NCBI GenBank assembly: GCA_033977485.1
Contig: CM066997.1
Coordinates: forward strand, 77,160,634 to 77,224,633
Reading direction: 5' to 3'
Length of the DNA stretch: 64,000 nt
From: Hydrangea macrophylla
Taxonomy: Eukaryota; Streptophyta; Magnoliopsida; Cornales; Hydrangeaceae
Part shown: piece by piece, positions 21,249 through 33,865 of the stretch
Layout of the letters: every line of letters begins with the position of its first letter
Position numbering within the stretch: the first letter of the stretch is position 1
Position numbers and translations under genes: made by a program
The notes under the pieces: generated by a model
Told to the model about the DNA's origin: nothing
The model's input: only the letters and a program-made list of their open reading frames with translations
Databases searched by the model: none

Positions 21249-23371
21249 TGTCACGACCCCATCCCGCTCTCCGAGGAAATAGGACACGTCGCGCGCCACC
21301 AAGACTCATCCAATTCCATTAAAGTAAAATAGTAGCAGAAAACATAAGTAAAACCAGGAAATTCAGAGTTATGAAAAGTTTTGCGCATTTGAAAACACTT
21401 AAAGAAACAATTCATCTTTAAAAAAAATAGCAATCCAGTTGACTGACTGATCAGAGGTTCGATCGACGGGAAATGCAAGATATAGAGACTCAATATCTCA
21501 GTAGTCCAATCTAGTTGACTGTGTCGGGGACTCAGTCGACTGTGGCCATAAAATGCCAGTTGATGGGTACTTGTCCAGGCGACTGGTTCCCTATTCAGGC
21601 AGAACCTCCTAACTTGGAGCATAATCTAGTCGACTATTTTCTCAACTCAGTCAATTTTTCCTTTCATATAATCAAAATAACAATTCCATCCCAGTAATCC
21701 AGTCGACTATGTCGGGGACCAAGTCAACTGTTACTCAATACAATAGAGCAATGGCTAGTTTAAAATAGGCCTTTAGTCGACTGTTTCCTATCAGCTTACT
21801 AAGTGTTTTGCAGAACTTCAACTATGCTTCCCCAAAACAATTTCCAACACATTCACAACTATAAATCAGTGATCAAGACTACTAATCCATTTCAATATTC
21901 TATTACAACATATTGCAAACTTCCCAAATCCTTATTACAACTCTAGAAATGGAAACAAAAGTATGAACAACATGATCCGTCGCTCCCTTGGCCTCACTCC
22001 TCATGCTTCTTGCCTTTCTTTTTGCCACTTGCAATGGAGTAAAGCTCCACTGCTCAACTATATGCTGAGTGCACAAATTATAACATATGCATACATGATA
22101 AACCATTCCTTAATCTCATAAATCACATCAAAACAGTCTCCAAGGAGAAAACACGAATTCATCCGGTAGCGACAAGTCCAAGTCTTAAACCGCTGTGCCA
22201 ATGGCTAGTCCAATCCTACAAGCATTGCATCCTTAAGTGCCCTGGCAAGTCCAAGCCTTAAACTATGCACAGTATCTGTCGCTACTAAATTCTTAAACAT
22301 CGAGAAGCTTACTCTGACATAAAATTGTATAAGTCCCCCCTTTGACCCACATAATCACTTAACGTGCTCGCGTAAAAGTTAGACATGCTTTTCACATTTA
22401 AGCGCATGCATAATTAACGGGCCTACTATTAACACAAGAATTTTGCCCGGATCACAATTTCGTCATTGAAAATCGAAACATGTATATTTCCTATATGACA
22501 TAGGTTAGTACTTCATACCTCATGCGATTTCTCCCTAACTTTGAAGGATGTACTAGGAGACTGATTAAAAGTTGGATCTTCGATTATATGCGATTCCTAC
22601 AAGTTATACATGGTTTTCTCCAAATTTAGAAATTAAATTTTCATAAAATGTTTGCCAAACATGGCCTAAGAGGTATCAAAACGTAGATCTTACCTCGATG
22701 AGTTTAAATATAAAAATCTGGAGAAGAACTGACGATCAGAAGTTCGTCGTTTGGCGTCGTGAATCTCGAAGCCAAAATCTCCATTTCTCTATCTCTCTCT
22801 AGATATTTTAGACTATGGATATTTATGAAAATATCTTGAGTTTGTCTATTTATAGGCACAACTCTCGGGAATTACATTTAACTCCTCACGAGTTCTCCAA
22901 ACTTCTAAATATTTACTAAAACGTCGCACACGTCCATTTTATTACTTCACGAGTGAAAACTATAAGTTACAAAAGTTTTCATCAAAGTTCCGTTTGGGTC
23001 CGTAATTGCATCCGAAAACTAAATTCCGTGGAATCTCTAGATAACCTACCTTTTATGCAACGTATCACTCACGTTCCCACCATAGTATTCAAAACAATCT
23101 AAATCGAGATCAAAACTACCATAAATTATACAAAATAGGTATAACTATTATTCATCAAAAAAATACCAAATAACTCTAATAAAATTTAATGCACATAAAT
23201 GTCATTTAGCCATGTCAATGCCGCATGGATTATCAAAATCCTGTGTCCTCATTTGATACTCACCGTTGACCTACAGTCAACCTCATCTCAATTATTAATA
23301 AATATTAATAATTTACATGTTTCCACATATGCTACCATAAAAATGAATGCATTTCCGGGACGGGTGTGACA
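21249..23371 (-). repeat. 5' LTR of Y element 2
   Basis: On the minus strand it runs from TGTCACACCCGTCCCGG at 23371 to CGGGATGGGGTCGTGACA at 21249 (2123 bp). A TATAAATA box lies near 22854-22847. The AGTCGACTG motif cluster is at 21435-21785. Open frames inside (21251-21622, 21903-22106) are not genes. Confidence 0.9.
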
Positions 23372-23850
23372 GATCTTGAGCTTAATACTTCAAAACTTCA
23401 GGAGAACATTAATGATTCAGCCACTATAGCTTCCAACACTCCAAAGAACTTCTAATGTATAGCAAAATGACACAAGCAAGCTTAGATGACGATCCTTAGA
23501 GGACATGCAAGGTGAGAATGTGTGTTTGTATATGAGCTCTCAAGGATTCTCCCTCACAAACACTCTCGGGAAACAGAGGTTTTTATACATCCAAAATATA
23601 AAAATGAACTAGTATTTATAGCATTTTTAGAGCCTAAGGGCAAAATAGTCTTTTTACTCATTTTTTAGCTCGAGCGCTCAGGTTTGGAAATTTAAGAAAG
23701 GTTTGCTTGTTTTAAAGAATTATGATATGAAATGTATGTTCACACATGTAATGCCAAGCTTCCTCAAAATTAGATTTACATATATAGAAAATATTAACAA
23801 CAAGTATCCAGAAATTACATTACAGATAATACAAAATAACGGATGTTACA
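23372..23850 (-). repeat. Fragment of Z element 3' LTR
   Basis: On the minus strand it starts TGTAACATCCGTTATTTTG at 23850. It aligns with 30548-31075 of the complete Z LTR, apart from a short deletion in the GAGCGCTC motif area near 23670-23690. The remaining 1.8 kb is missing to the left of the Y element 2 LTR. CCTCTCCACCAC at 23851 onward is the polypurine tract on the opposite strand. Confidence 0.85.
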
Positions 23851-23950
23851 CCTCTCCACCACTAATAAAAGGTTTTGTCCCCGAAATCTGAGCTAACTTG
23901 TGTCAAATCAACTTTGGATACTTAACACGCATCTCAGACTCCAACTCCCA

Positions 23951-24430
23951 TTAAGCTTCCTCTACATTGTGGTGATTCCACAGAACCTTAACCAATGAGA
24001 TCTCCTTGTTCCTTAGCTTCTGGATCTCTCTGTCCAAAATCTGCAACAGTCTCTCTTGATATGATGCGTTGTCATTCACTTCTATGTCTCTAAAATCGAT
24101 CACATATGGCATAGCGCCCTGGTGATACTCCTTCAGCATACTGACATGAAAGATATTATGGACTCCCGACATCTTCGGTGGCAATGCTAGTCTGTAGGTG
24201 ACTTTGCCCACGTGATTCAAGATCTCAAATGGTCCAATCTAGCGAGGCGACAACTTCCCTCTCTTCTGTCCAAACCTTACCATACCTCAAATCGGAGATA
24301 CTTTGAGCAAGACATGCTCACCTACACTAAACTCCTTGTCTCTGCGGTGCAAGTTCACATGGATCTTGTGTTTATCTTGGGATGCCTTCATCTTTTCTCT
24401 GATAATCACAATCTTCTCATTGGTTTCCTA
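23951..24430 (-). pseudogene. pol: Integrase C-terminus and chromodomain of Z
   Basis: The frame 24220-23951 reads through the post-integrase linker (LALPPKMSGVHNIFHVSMLK) and ends in LVKVLWNHHNVEEA, the typical core of a plant chromovirus chromodomain. Such domains steer integration to heterochromatin through methylated histones. A break lies between it and the integrase core around 24230-24430, and the final tryptophan-containing end is cut by a stop. Confidence 0.85.
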
Positions 24431-25198
24431 AACCAAATTTGGGCCTAGAAGCTTGCCGTCTCCAACTTCTTCCCAACACAATGGTGATCTGCAAGGTCTT
24501 CCATATAATGATTCAAAAGATGCCATTCCTATACTTGAATGGTAGCTATTATTGTATGTAAATTCTATTAACAACAAATGAGTCTCCCATGAGCTTTCGA
24601 AGTCTAGCACGTAAGCTCGGAGCATATCTTCCATTACTTGGTTCGTTCGATCTATCTGCCCATTGGCCTGAGGATGAAAAGTAGAACTCAATCTCAGCGA
24701 AGTCCTCATAGCGGTCTAAAGACTTTCCCAAAACTCTGCTGTGAATCGGGAATCTCGGTCTGACATGATGGTGACTAGCACTCCATGCAGATGCACAATC
24801 TGCTGCAGATACAATTGGCTCAAATTCTCCACTGAATATTTCATATTGTAAGTGTTGAAATGAGCTGACTTAGTGAGTCTATCTACAATCACCCAAATGG
24901 AATCATGGTTCTGCTGAGATCGAGGCAATTCTACCACACAATTCATTGTGATATGTTCCCACTTCCACTGCAGAATCGACAATGGTTGCATAAGACCCAT
25001 AGGCTTTCGGTGTTCTGCCATAACTTGTTGACAAGTCAAGCATTCTGAAACATACTTGGCAACTTCCTTCTTCATGCCTTCCCACCAGAAAGTCCTCTTC
25101 AGGTCTTTGTACATCTTCGTTCCTCCTAGATGTAGAATTAATCTCGATCTGTGCATTTCTTCCAAAATATTCTGCCTGAGATCATCTGTGGCTGGCAT
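24431..25198 (-). pseudogene. pol: Integrase of Z
   Basis: The frame 25198-24716 has the zinc-binding H...H...CLTCQQV region followed by the catalytic core. WEHITMNCVVELPRS has N where the first catalytic aspartate is expected, and the second motif survives as SDRDSRF. The next frame, 24709-24428, continues with STFHPQANGQIDRTNQ; the third catalytic glutamate position holds D. The two parts are in different frames. The enzyme is inferred to be dead. Confidence 0.85.
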
Positions 25199-25593
25199 GA
25201 CAAGTCTGTCCTTGAATCTGAAACCTCCATCATTCCCAATACTCTAATTGGTTGGATCCTTGGCTGTCATCTTGTCGAACCACTAGCGTAGTTCCACATC
25301 ATTTTGTTTATCCTCTATAATCTGGTTGACGAGTGTAGCTTGAACTACCAAGCATCCAAATAGTCTTCCTCCTTTTGCTTCAACAGGCTAAACTCCAAAC
25401 CTTGCCGTTGTCTTAAGAGCTTACCACTTTCTAATCATAAGTGAAGCAACAATGCCATGAAGCTTTTGGCTTAAAGCATCTGTGACTATATTTGCCTTAC
25501 CAGGGTGGTATTGCAACGTGAAGTCGTAATCTTTCAATAACTCCATCCACCGTCTCTGCCTCATGTTAAGCTCCTCTTGTGAGAATAGATATT

Positions 25594-26000
25594 TCAATAT
25601 TTCAGGCTCTTATGATAAAAAAAAAAATAGGTCAAATTGCTGCCCAACTCCAAATCATGTGTTGGGTAATTCTTCTCATGCGACTTCAGTTGCCTAGATC
25701 CATAAGCAATCACTCTTCCGTCTTGCATGAGCATATACCCTAAACCCTGATATAAAGCATCGCTGAAAATAACAAATCTCTCTCCACCTCTCAGAATAGC
25801 TAGCACTGGCACAAAAGTCAATTTCTCTTTTAACTCCTAAAAAGCGCATTCGTGCTTACCTTGACATTCGAACTTGGTTTCCTTCTTCGTCAAACTAGTG
25901 AGCGGGGTTGCAATCTTGGAAAATCCTTTCATAAAACGACGATAATACCCACCTAACCCAAGAAAACTTGTAATCTCTAAAGCATTTCTAGGTCAGATCC
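25594..26000 (-). pseudogene. pol: RNase H of Z
   Basis: The frame 25821-25594 reads [20 protein letters not shown] then [20 protein letters not shown], the typical core of a gypsy RNase H ([25 protein letters not shown]). It degrades into an A/T run near 25620 and stops. Residual linker sequence continues from 25990 to the RT. Confidence 0.8.
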
Positions 26001-26640
26001 ATTTCAACACTACATCGGTCTTTGTAGAATCCACTGAGATACCTTCCCGAGAAACAACTTATCCCAAGAACTTGACTTCCTTGAGTCAAAACTCGCATTT
26101 GCTGAACTTGATGACAAGTTGGTTATCTCTATGGGTCTATAATGCAATTCTTAAATCTATTTGAGCTCCTCCATAGCCATCGAATATATCAAAATATTGT
26201 CGATAAAAACTATAACAAACTGATCAAGATAGGGTCTGAACACCCGGTTCATCAAATCTATGAACACTGTTGGGGCATTGGTCAGACCAAATGGCATAAC
26301 CAAGAACTCATATGCCCATACCTCGAGCAGAAAGTGGTCTTTGGCATGTCTTCTTCTCAAACAAGTAACTAATAATGCCCTGAGTGTAGATCGATCTTTG
26401 AAAACACTGTAGCTCCTTACAATTGATCAAACAGATCGTCTATTCGCGGGAGTGGGTACTTGTTCTTAACCATAACCTTGTTCAACTCTCTGTAGTGTAT
26501 GTAGAGTCTCATTGATCCATCCTTCTTCTTAACAAACAACACCGGTGCTCCCTACGGTGAAGTGCTAGGTCGGATGAATCCAAGGTTCTCCAACTCTTAA
26601 ATCTGCTTACTCAGCTCTTACATCTCTGTCGGTGCCATAC
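26000..26640 (-). pseudogene. pol: Reverse transcriptase of Z
   Basis: Conserved blocks are readable in order: [16 protein letters not shown], the tract [15 protein letters not shown] (around 26480-26420), then [16 protein letters not shown] and [10 protein letters not shown] in the frame 26360-26157. The catalytic Y/F-x-DD motif reads FIDN, so one essential aspartate is lost. Stops interrupt between the blocks. Confidence 0.88.
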
Positions 26641-26868
26641 AATACGGGATCTTCGATATCGGTGTTGTTCCTGGCATTAACTGAATGCCGAAGTCAATCT
26701 CTTGCTTCAGGGGTAAACCAGAGATGGCTCGGAAGATGTCCTCAAACTCTCGTACCACTGGAATCTAAGCAATAGTAGTCTCCGTGTTGGTGCCTTCTAT
26801 CACAGCCAAATGAGAAGTAAAAAATGCATCGCTCAACGGATTACACTAGAAGATGAATGACTATGCTT

Positions 26869-27357
26869 CTAGTAATGTAAAGGAAAATTTTTATTAACGT
26901 AGTCCAATTTGGCACTAAACATTGTTAACCAGTCGATTCCTAAGATTACATTAAACTCTTTCATCGATAGAACTATCGAATCTGCAAGTAACTCTCGATC
27001 ATCTATAATCAGTGCATACTCTTTACACACTTTACCCAATTTTGCAGTGACACCTAAGTGTGAAACTGCGTTCAAAGCTACTTCGAGGTTAAGAGGTTCT
27101 AAATCTAATTCCTTCAAGACTCTATGTGCTAGGAACAAATTCATGGCTCTAGTATCAAATAAGACTGATGTGCGACTGCTATAAAGGGTAAGCGTACCTT
27201 TGAGGTTTTGCTGCTCGATGGCATCAAACCCTGCTCTTCTTGGAATAATAGTGTTGATACATGCTTGATTGACTGGTGCTGCTGGTCCAGTCTCTGCTTG
27301 CAGGCGATGATAGCAGTCTCTGCTGACATGGCCCTTCTTGCCACAGAAGTAACACAT
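26869..27357 (-). pseudogene. pol: Gag zinc knuckle and protease of Z
   Basis: The frame begins with CYFCGKKGHVSRDC, a CCHC zinc knuckle closing gag. About 60 residues later VLFDTRAMNLFLAHRVL marks the aspartic protease, with R in place of the glycine of the DTGA/DSGA active site. VILGIDWLTMFSAKLDY follows as the typical protease C-terminal block. It is out of frame with gag upstream. Confidence 0.85.
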
Positions 27358-27599
27358 ACTATCTTGTCACTTGTTATTCCTGGGTGCTGTGCAATCCCTC
27401 GACAAATGTCCCGATTTCCCACAATTGAAGCATACACCAGAATTAAAACCTTATGCAGGTGCTCCTAATGCAGGTACCATGCCAGGCAGTTGAGCTTGTG
27501 CCCGCTGAGGATTGGGTACTTGTCTTCTCAGACCATTCCATTACCTCTTTACTCTAACATTCAGTACGAGTTCGGGTGGCCATAATTGAGGCAATTGGC

Positions 27600-28338
27600 T
27601 GCCCTGAATGCAAATTTCTTCTACTGCTAGCTCCCATACATAGTCTCTAGATTAAAAGCCAACTCTACCAAATTCTCAAACGGCTGCGCCACAGAACTCA
27701 TGGCATGGCCTTGAATAGTCATCCCAAGTCCACGCAGATGCCTCTTGTTGTTCTTCTCCAAGGTTTCCACCAAATGTGGAGCAAAACAAGATAACCTTTC
27801 AAATGCAACTATATACTCTTGAACAATCTTGGTTCCTTGAACCAACTCCATGAACTCTTTCTCCTTCTTATCTCTGTAAGACATAGGAAAATATGTCCAA
27901 AGAAACATAGTCTTGAATTCTTCCCAACTCAGATGTCTGATAGCTTCTTCTCCCAAAGTGGCCTACTGAGCTTCCCACCATTTTGTGGCAGAATAAGTGA
28001 GCTGAAACTCCGAAAACCTCTTCTTGTCAGCATCTGAGCAAACCAAAGCCTTGAAACATGACTCCATCTCTCTAATCCATTGTTCGACTTGTAATGCTCC
28101 TGATATGCCATCAAACTTCCCTGGGCATAAAGCCCTGAGTCTTTCTAAAAACTTGTCTCTGATAGGTCTCAGTGGAGGTGGCAAAGGTGGGGCGGCGAAT
28201 AATGATGCAAACCTTGTTGATCTCCAATGTGCTCCAACCTTCAGAGAAATCTTTCAAAAATTCTAGTGGGTCTAATCCTTCTGGTACCAGTTTAGACGGT
28301 CCGGCCCCATTACAGTTGTTACGAGTCACTCTAACCAT
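27600..28338 (-). pseudogene. gag: Gag of Z
   Basis: ATG at 28338 (MVRVTRNNCNGAGPSKL) starts the N-terminus. A frameshift leads to 28184-27963 (LCPGKFDGISGALQVEQWI, ending TYSATKWWEAQ), a stop at 27963, then in the same frame 27956-27627 (LSWEEFKTMFLWTYFPMS onward, with QGMTIQGH-like end). Together these are a recognisable retrotransposon gag capsid domain. A second frameshift separates it from the zinc knuckle. Confidence 0.85.
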
Positions 28339-28700
28339 CTTGATTCGGTGAACAAGTATCCATATTGGCACAATTATTTCTCAGATTAGACTACTGCCTT
28401 TAGCAAATAGTCCAGAGGTGTTCACCACCCAAAATCGAATGTCATTATATACATACATACTATTTATTAGCATGAGATGCAATCACATACAGAATGTCGA
28501 AAGACGAAATGCTAGATGCAACAACATGCAAATGATGAAAGAAAAGAAAAATAAAAGTTGTGGTACGCAACTTAAGTCGGAAAGAAGATCCTAAAGTCTT
28601 CGTCGAATTGGCGTCGTATGTACCTTAACATCATTCTAGCGAGGTTATCTTATGGTTCATAGCTTAACGTAGGATGATCACGAGCACAACTAAACCTAGT

Positions 28701-28712
28701 GCTCTGATACCA
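28701..28712 (-). other. Primer binding site of Z
   Basis: On the minus strand TGGTATCAGAGC lies about nine bases inside the LTR end and is complementary to initiator-Met tRNA. Confidence 0.85.
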
Positions 28713-28721
28713 AACAATCCC

Positions 28722-31075
28722 TGTCATGCCCCGGCGTGGCGATAATTAAGGGAAGTAAGCTTCCTTATCGGACTCCTAGGCTCATAACAAGTTACAGATC
28801 GCATGATTGTCCAAATTACTAATGAAATAAAATATCAGAGTATTAATAGCAACAAAAATGTTCTAAGTTCAACGGAAGCAATATCAGAGTCTTACAATCC
28901 TCCATTATACATACTTAAATATTACAGATCTCCGAATTCAAAAGGAATAGAAGTTTAAGGCCAAATAGCCAATAACAATAACAACAGCATCAACAATATA
29001 ATAAAAGATATATAATAAAATTCTATAACGGGAACAAAAAGGCTCCAGCAACACGAACACCACTTCAAATGGCAAAGCCCCAGCCCTCATGGTCAACGTT
29101 CTCCTCTCTAAGGTACTCGACCAGTAGAACAGCATCTCTAGTGCCTGGAACTACACTAGCTAGACATGGATGTCCAAGGCCATATGCCCATCAGCTGAAA
29201 GCTAAGCGAAATACTACAACGCACAAACAATATGAACATATACAACATGTTATCATTGAAAAGTTATCGCAACATTACGCAAGTTCTCGCCTAACACCCA
29301 ACGTTCTTCCCGACTATACAACCACATTAATGCAACACTACACGCACGAATCCACCGTGCCAACAACTCACAACTTGATAGTACTAGATTTTGTCACACA
29401 CCACCACAACACTAGTAGTACTAGCTTTTTCCCAAAACTACAACACAAAACTGATGGTACTAGCTCCTGTCATACATGACACAATCCTTAACTCCTCGCA
29501 TAGCCATTACAACCCTAACTCAATCACATTCTTCCACATGACCATACATGACCCTCAAATGCAAATCATGGCCACACATAGCCCTCTAATATCTCACTTA
29601 TCCCATTACGGCCCTAACTCAATCGCATTCTTCCACACGGCCACACGTGGCCCTCAAATACAAATTAGCCACACATAGCCCTCTAATATCTCGCTTAGCC
29701 CATTATGACCCTAACTCGACACCAATAGAACACAACTGACCATAACACCACAACTAATGCAAAACATCCATGGAACAACCAGCTAGGTTATTCGACACAA
29801 CCATGCAACATAACCAAGCTCTCACGCATTAGTTAGCATACTTATTCATTTAAGTACATTATTTGCACATTATAATTCATTTCATCATTAATGATTTGAC
29901 CCAACGCGTTACTACTAACGTCATTAAACTAATCATAACAATAATCGGACATTAACATGTTAGAAGAATCGGTATATGAAGAATGAATGGATCATACTCT
30001 TAAACATGGTACTACTAAGCAAGCATATAGTATGACTACAAAATTTATAAATTTGTTCATATATAACATATAAATCTCGTGTTCAGTTAACCAGGCTCAG
30101 AGTACAACACATATCATGACTATATTAACTTCAACATACAACCAAACAAGGAATACAAAATTGTCAAGCTCAAGTGATTGCGCTTGCTCGTGCGCTCGAG
30201 TTTTAGCAGTTTATTTTATTTTGAAATATCGTTATGAATTTGATTTTAAAACTTTGAACTTTCTACTCAAACCACACATGCAACTTATAAAATAGATCAT
30301 GCATGTCCATATATGCATTATTCATTAATTATACTACTCACAAAGTGATCAACAACCAAATGGATCATGGAATTAACATAAACTTGAAACATAGATGGTG
30401 ATTATGATGATTTCAAGCTAGATTATGCTGATTGATACACATGCAACAAGTTTTACAATTTATAGATGCATATATCAACATTGTAAGTGAGTTGTAGTAC
30501 TCACAATGCAATCAAACCAAGTAGATGATGAATATATGTTGAAAAAGATGATGAAGAGGATTATATTGAGCTTAAGACTTCAAAACTTGAGGAAAACTTT
30601 AATGATTCGGTAACTATAGCTTCTAGCACTCTAAAGAACTTCTAATGTATAGCAAAATGACACATGTAAGCTTTGATGATGGTCCTTAGAGGACATGCAA
30701 GGTGAGAATGTGTGTTTGCATATAAACTCTCAAGGATTCTCCCTCACAAACACTCTTTGGAAACGGAGGTTTTCATACGTTCAAAATACATAAATGAACT
30801 GGCATTTATAGAATTTGAAGAGCCTAAGGGCAAAATAGTCTTTTTACTTATTTTTAAGCTCGAGCACTTGTGCTACTTGAGCGCTTACTCCTCTTAAGGG
30901 CTCAAGTTTGGAAAGTTAATAAAGGTTTCTTTTGTTTTAAAGAATTATGATATTAAATGTATGTTCACACATGTAATTCCAAGCATCCTCAAAATTTGAT
31001 TTCCATATATAGAAAATAATAATAACAAATATTCAAAAATTACATTACAGATTTTACAAAATAACGGGTGTTACA
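28722..31075 (-). repeat. Complete 5' LTR of Z
   Basis: On the minus strand it runs from TGTAACACCCG at 31075 to CCGGGGCATGACA at 28722 (2354 bp). The TATA box (CTATAAATGC) is at 30811-30802. Motif clusters with GAGCGC, GCTCGAG and related strings sit upstream of it at 30858-30906, with a second at 30165-30205 downstream. The primer binding site TGGTATCAGAGC lies at 28712-28701. Open frames inside (29069-29479, 29391-29678) reflect repetitive C-rich tracts such as CACATAGCCCTC. Confidence 0.9.
30858..30906 (-). promoter_or_regulatory. GAGCGC/CTCGAG motif cluster in Z LTR
   Basis: CTCGAGCAC, CTTGAGCGC and GGGCTCAAG occur within 50 bp, about 50-100 bp upstream of the TATA box (minus strand). 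The motif GAGCGCTC is palindromic and also occurs in the LTR ending at 60028. Confidence 0.5.
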
Positions 31076-33865
31076 CCCGATCTCTCAAAGATTTTAAAGC
31101 CAAGGACCAAGGTTGATCTAGAGACATCGAGGAGGGCATTTTCCAATAGACCAGAGAAGAAGATTATTGTAGGCAACTATGATCTAAAAAGAGACATAAA
31201 GAGAGGAAGCAGAAAGAATTAGTCGTTACAACAGATCCAGGTTATTAGTCTACTGAACAGTTGTTGGTAGAAATGAAACAGCAACTTGAACTGATAGAGA
31301 GAGGACTTTGTCCAAAATGCAAAGAGGTTGTTAAACCTGAGAATAATGGACCTAGCAAGAGACCAATGGGTGTCTTAGATCAGCCACTGAGTCCTCCTCG
31401 AAGGCCGATTCAAAGTTTCTTGGCATTCCCTAAACAGGAATACATCAAGAAAGAGTATCGAGAAAAAGGATTACATAATAAATATTATCAACCTTCAGGG
31501 AACATAAATACTAGTAGATCAATCATTAATGATCAAGAAACCAGGATGGTGGTACTACCAGCTGTGAAGCAAGGTCTATGTCTTAAGCTGGAACATCCTA
31601 AGTTTTCCCAACTAAAGGTTTATTAGCCTACAAAAACTCATATCAGACGGTGTCAAAGAATAAAGAAATCTTCTAGAGATTGGGAACAAAAGTAGTATGA
31701 AAAGAAAGCAAAGTCAATCAAGATTCTACAAGACCCGAGTATGAAAGTAGCTGATACCTTAGGGACTTCTTCTCCAGCAAAAGTCCTATTAGCCTCATAG
31801 GTAAAGGGAAAAGAAGTTACTCAAAATCAAGAGGATCTCAAACATCGATTTATGAAGATGACAGGTCCAGCAGTCCCTAAGCTAATAGAGGAGACCGAGT
31901 CAAAATACTAGGAACTGAACTTAAGTGAGATCAATCAAGTTAACAAGTTCTTACAATTTGGTTCTATCCCAAACGATTTCTCAGTTAATATCGTGTGTAC
32001 GCTACCTATGATTTTCATGGCTAAGCCAGGCCAGTCATAGGTCATGAATGGTCATGTTAAGGAGTAAAATCAGCCAACTACAATGATCAATGAAGGACCT
32101 GTCCAAGAAGCAATCCAGCCAATAGTGGTGGAAGCCACAAGAAATAATGTTGACGAGGCCAATATGCAAATCGATTGGCCAAAAATCACTATTTTGAGGC
32201 AAGGAAAGATTAAGATAATGTTAGTCAATTAGAAAAGCCTATCAAGATAGTGATTGAAGACCAATGGTCCAAATGTCCCAACATTTGAAGTCGTTATATA
32301 TTAAAGACCATGTTGATGGACTTCCAATTGATAAGGTGTTGATAGATGAAAAATCAGCTATCAACGTGATGCCCTAGACTATGCTAAGGATTTTGTAGAA
32401 AAGTGAGCAAGAATTAATTCCTACCGAGTTAAATGTTCAGGGATTTACTAGGGTACCATCAAGGATAAAAGGGATATTCCCCATTGAGCTGAGAGTGGGG
32501 TCTAAAACTTTATTGGCTTCTTTCTTCATTGTTGAATCATCAACATCATATAATGTGCTAATCGGTCATGACTGGATTCACCCTAATTTTTGTTTACCTT
32601 TAACACTCCACCATTTCTTAGTTTTCGGGAACAAAAAAGATGCACAAGTGGTGCTAGGGGATAATAAAACTTTTGTTGCTATGGTTTACAATATAGATGC
32701 ATTATTATACGAACATCATATCGGTCCGATCAAAATGTTTGGACAAAGCAAGTATGGAAGACTAAGTGACTACACATTTAACAATAACCAAATATCAAGT
32801 GTGAAGAAGCTCTATGAAGAAATAGGTCAGATATCAGAAGTGACACCGACTATTACGGATGAAGAGAGTTTCCTTAATGGAGTTACAACTTTTGAAATTT
32901 GAGAAGGAACTAGCAGTCAAGGCCAGTTTGGCCAGAATGTATGCTTATCTGGCCGATCGGAGGGCATAGTTTGACCAAAATTTATGAGGAGGAGTTTGCT
33001 CATGAGGATGCTATCCAGTTGAACAAACTATAATCAGCTTCTACTAAGTTAGATAGCTTAAAATTCGATGTTTAAGATCCTCTCCTAGAAGTAAACCTGG
33101 GAGAGGAGGGAGAGCATAAATCCATGTTTGTCAGATAGATGCTCGAGCCTGATTTCCAAGCAAGTTTAATCGAGCTCCTTAGGTAGTACAAGGACTACTT
33201 TGGTTGGGATTACAATGAAATGTCTGGATTGTCTAGGGAATTGGTAGTACACCAATTACCTATTAAGGAAGAATGTAGACTGTTTAAGCAACTATCAAGA
33301 AGGATGTCTCCAGAGGCTACTTTAAAGGTCAAAGAGGAAATAAAGAGACTACTGTAGATAGGTTTATTTAGACTATGAGGTATATGGAATGGTTATCAAA
33401 TGTGGTCCCAGTGGTGAAGAAAAATGGAAGTTGAGAGTTTGCATCAATTTCAGAAACCTCAACTTGGCTAGTCCAAAAGATGAATACCTGATGCGTATGG
33501 CTGATCAATTGATTGAGGATGTGGCCAGCGATCACATTCTATCCTTCATGGATAGGCATTCGGGGTATACTCAAATTTATATAGTTGAAGAAGATATCCC
33601 AAAAATGGCTTTTCGATGCCCAGGAGCAATCAGTGCCTTTAAATGGGTTGTTAGGCCATTCAGATTGAAGAATGAGGGGGCTATTTATCAAAAAGCTATG
33701 AATTTTATCTTCCATCATGATAAGTCATTTTATGGAAGTCTACATCGATGATGTCATTATAAAATCCCCAACCAAGTCCAAATACTTGGTTGATCTTAAG
33801 AAAGCATTTTAGAGGATGAGAGCCCATAAGTTGAAGATGAACTCTCTCAAGTGTGTATTCGGAGT
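31076..33865 (+). pseudogene. pol: Old Tat-like gag-pol pseudogene H, first part
   Basis: A stop-riddled plus-strand gag-pol. The frame 31261-31626 holds CPKC and a basic, proline-rich tract, presumably gag-protease linker. A protease active site near 32337-32362 reads VLIDEKSAINVMP (the glycines of D-G-G-S are lost), and its C-terminal block FFIVESSTSYNVLIGHDWIH lies in 32495-32902. RT blocks follow in 33389-33751: LRVCINFRNLNL, SFMDRHSGYTQIY, AFRCPGAI, and after a frameshift VYIDDVIIKS near 33735-33765. It ends inside the RT at the TSD (33861-33865) of element T. The gag start is cut by the Z LTR. Confidence 0.85.
33861..33865. repeat. Left target-site duplication of T (GGAGT)
   Basis: GGAGT precedes the LTR start at 33866. 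GGGGT follows the other LTR at 55323-55327, with one difference. Removing T and one copy restores the RT reading in H. Confidence 0.85.

Larger units (their letters stand above)
19814..23371 (-). mobile_element. Family Y chromovirus-like element 2 (5' part, minus)
   Basis: From right to left: 5' LTR (23371-21249), primer binding site (21243-21232), gag and the beginning of the protease, then the Y element 1 LTR. Its outer edge at 23371 abuts a fragment of the family Z 3' LTR, so it probably inserted into that LTR. The rest of pol is lost. Confidence 0.75.
23372..31075 (-). mobile_element. Family Z Tekay/Del-like chromovirus (minus), degenerate
   Basis: A nearly complete element: 5' LTR (31075-28722), primer binding site, gag, protease, RT, RNase H, integrase, chromodomain, polypurine tract and a truncated 3' LTR. 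The order gag-PR-RT-RH-INT-chromodomain defines a chromovirus. Several stops, frameshifts and changed catalytic residues mean it cannot move by itself. It abuts the old H pseudogene at 31076. Confidence 0.9.

Noticed and set aside
31076..33865. Endogenous pararetrovirus (caulimovirid) as source of the RT
   Set aside because: The RT and protease blocks match Tat-type gypsy elements, and integrase C-terminal sequence follows after the T insertion; pararetroviruses lack integrase.
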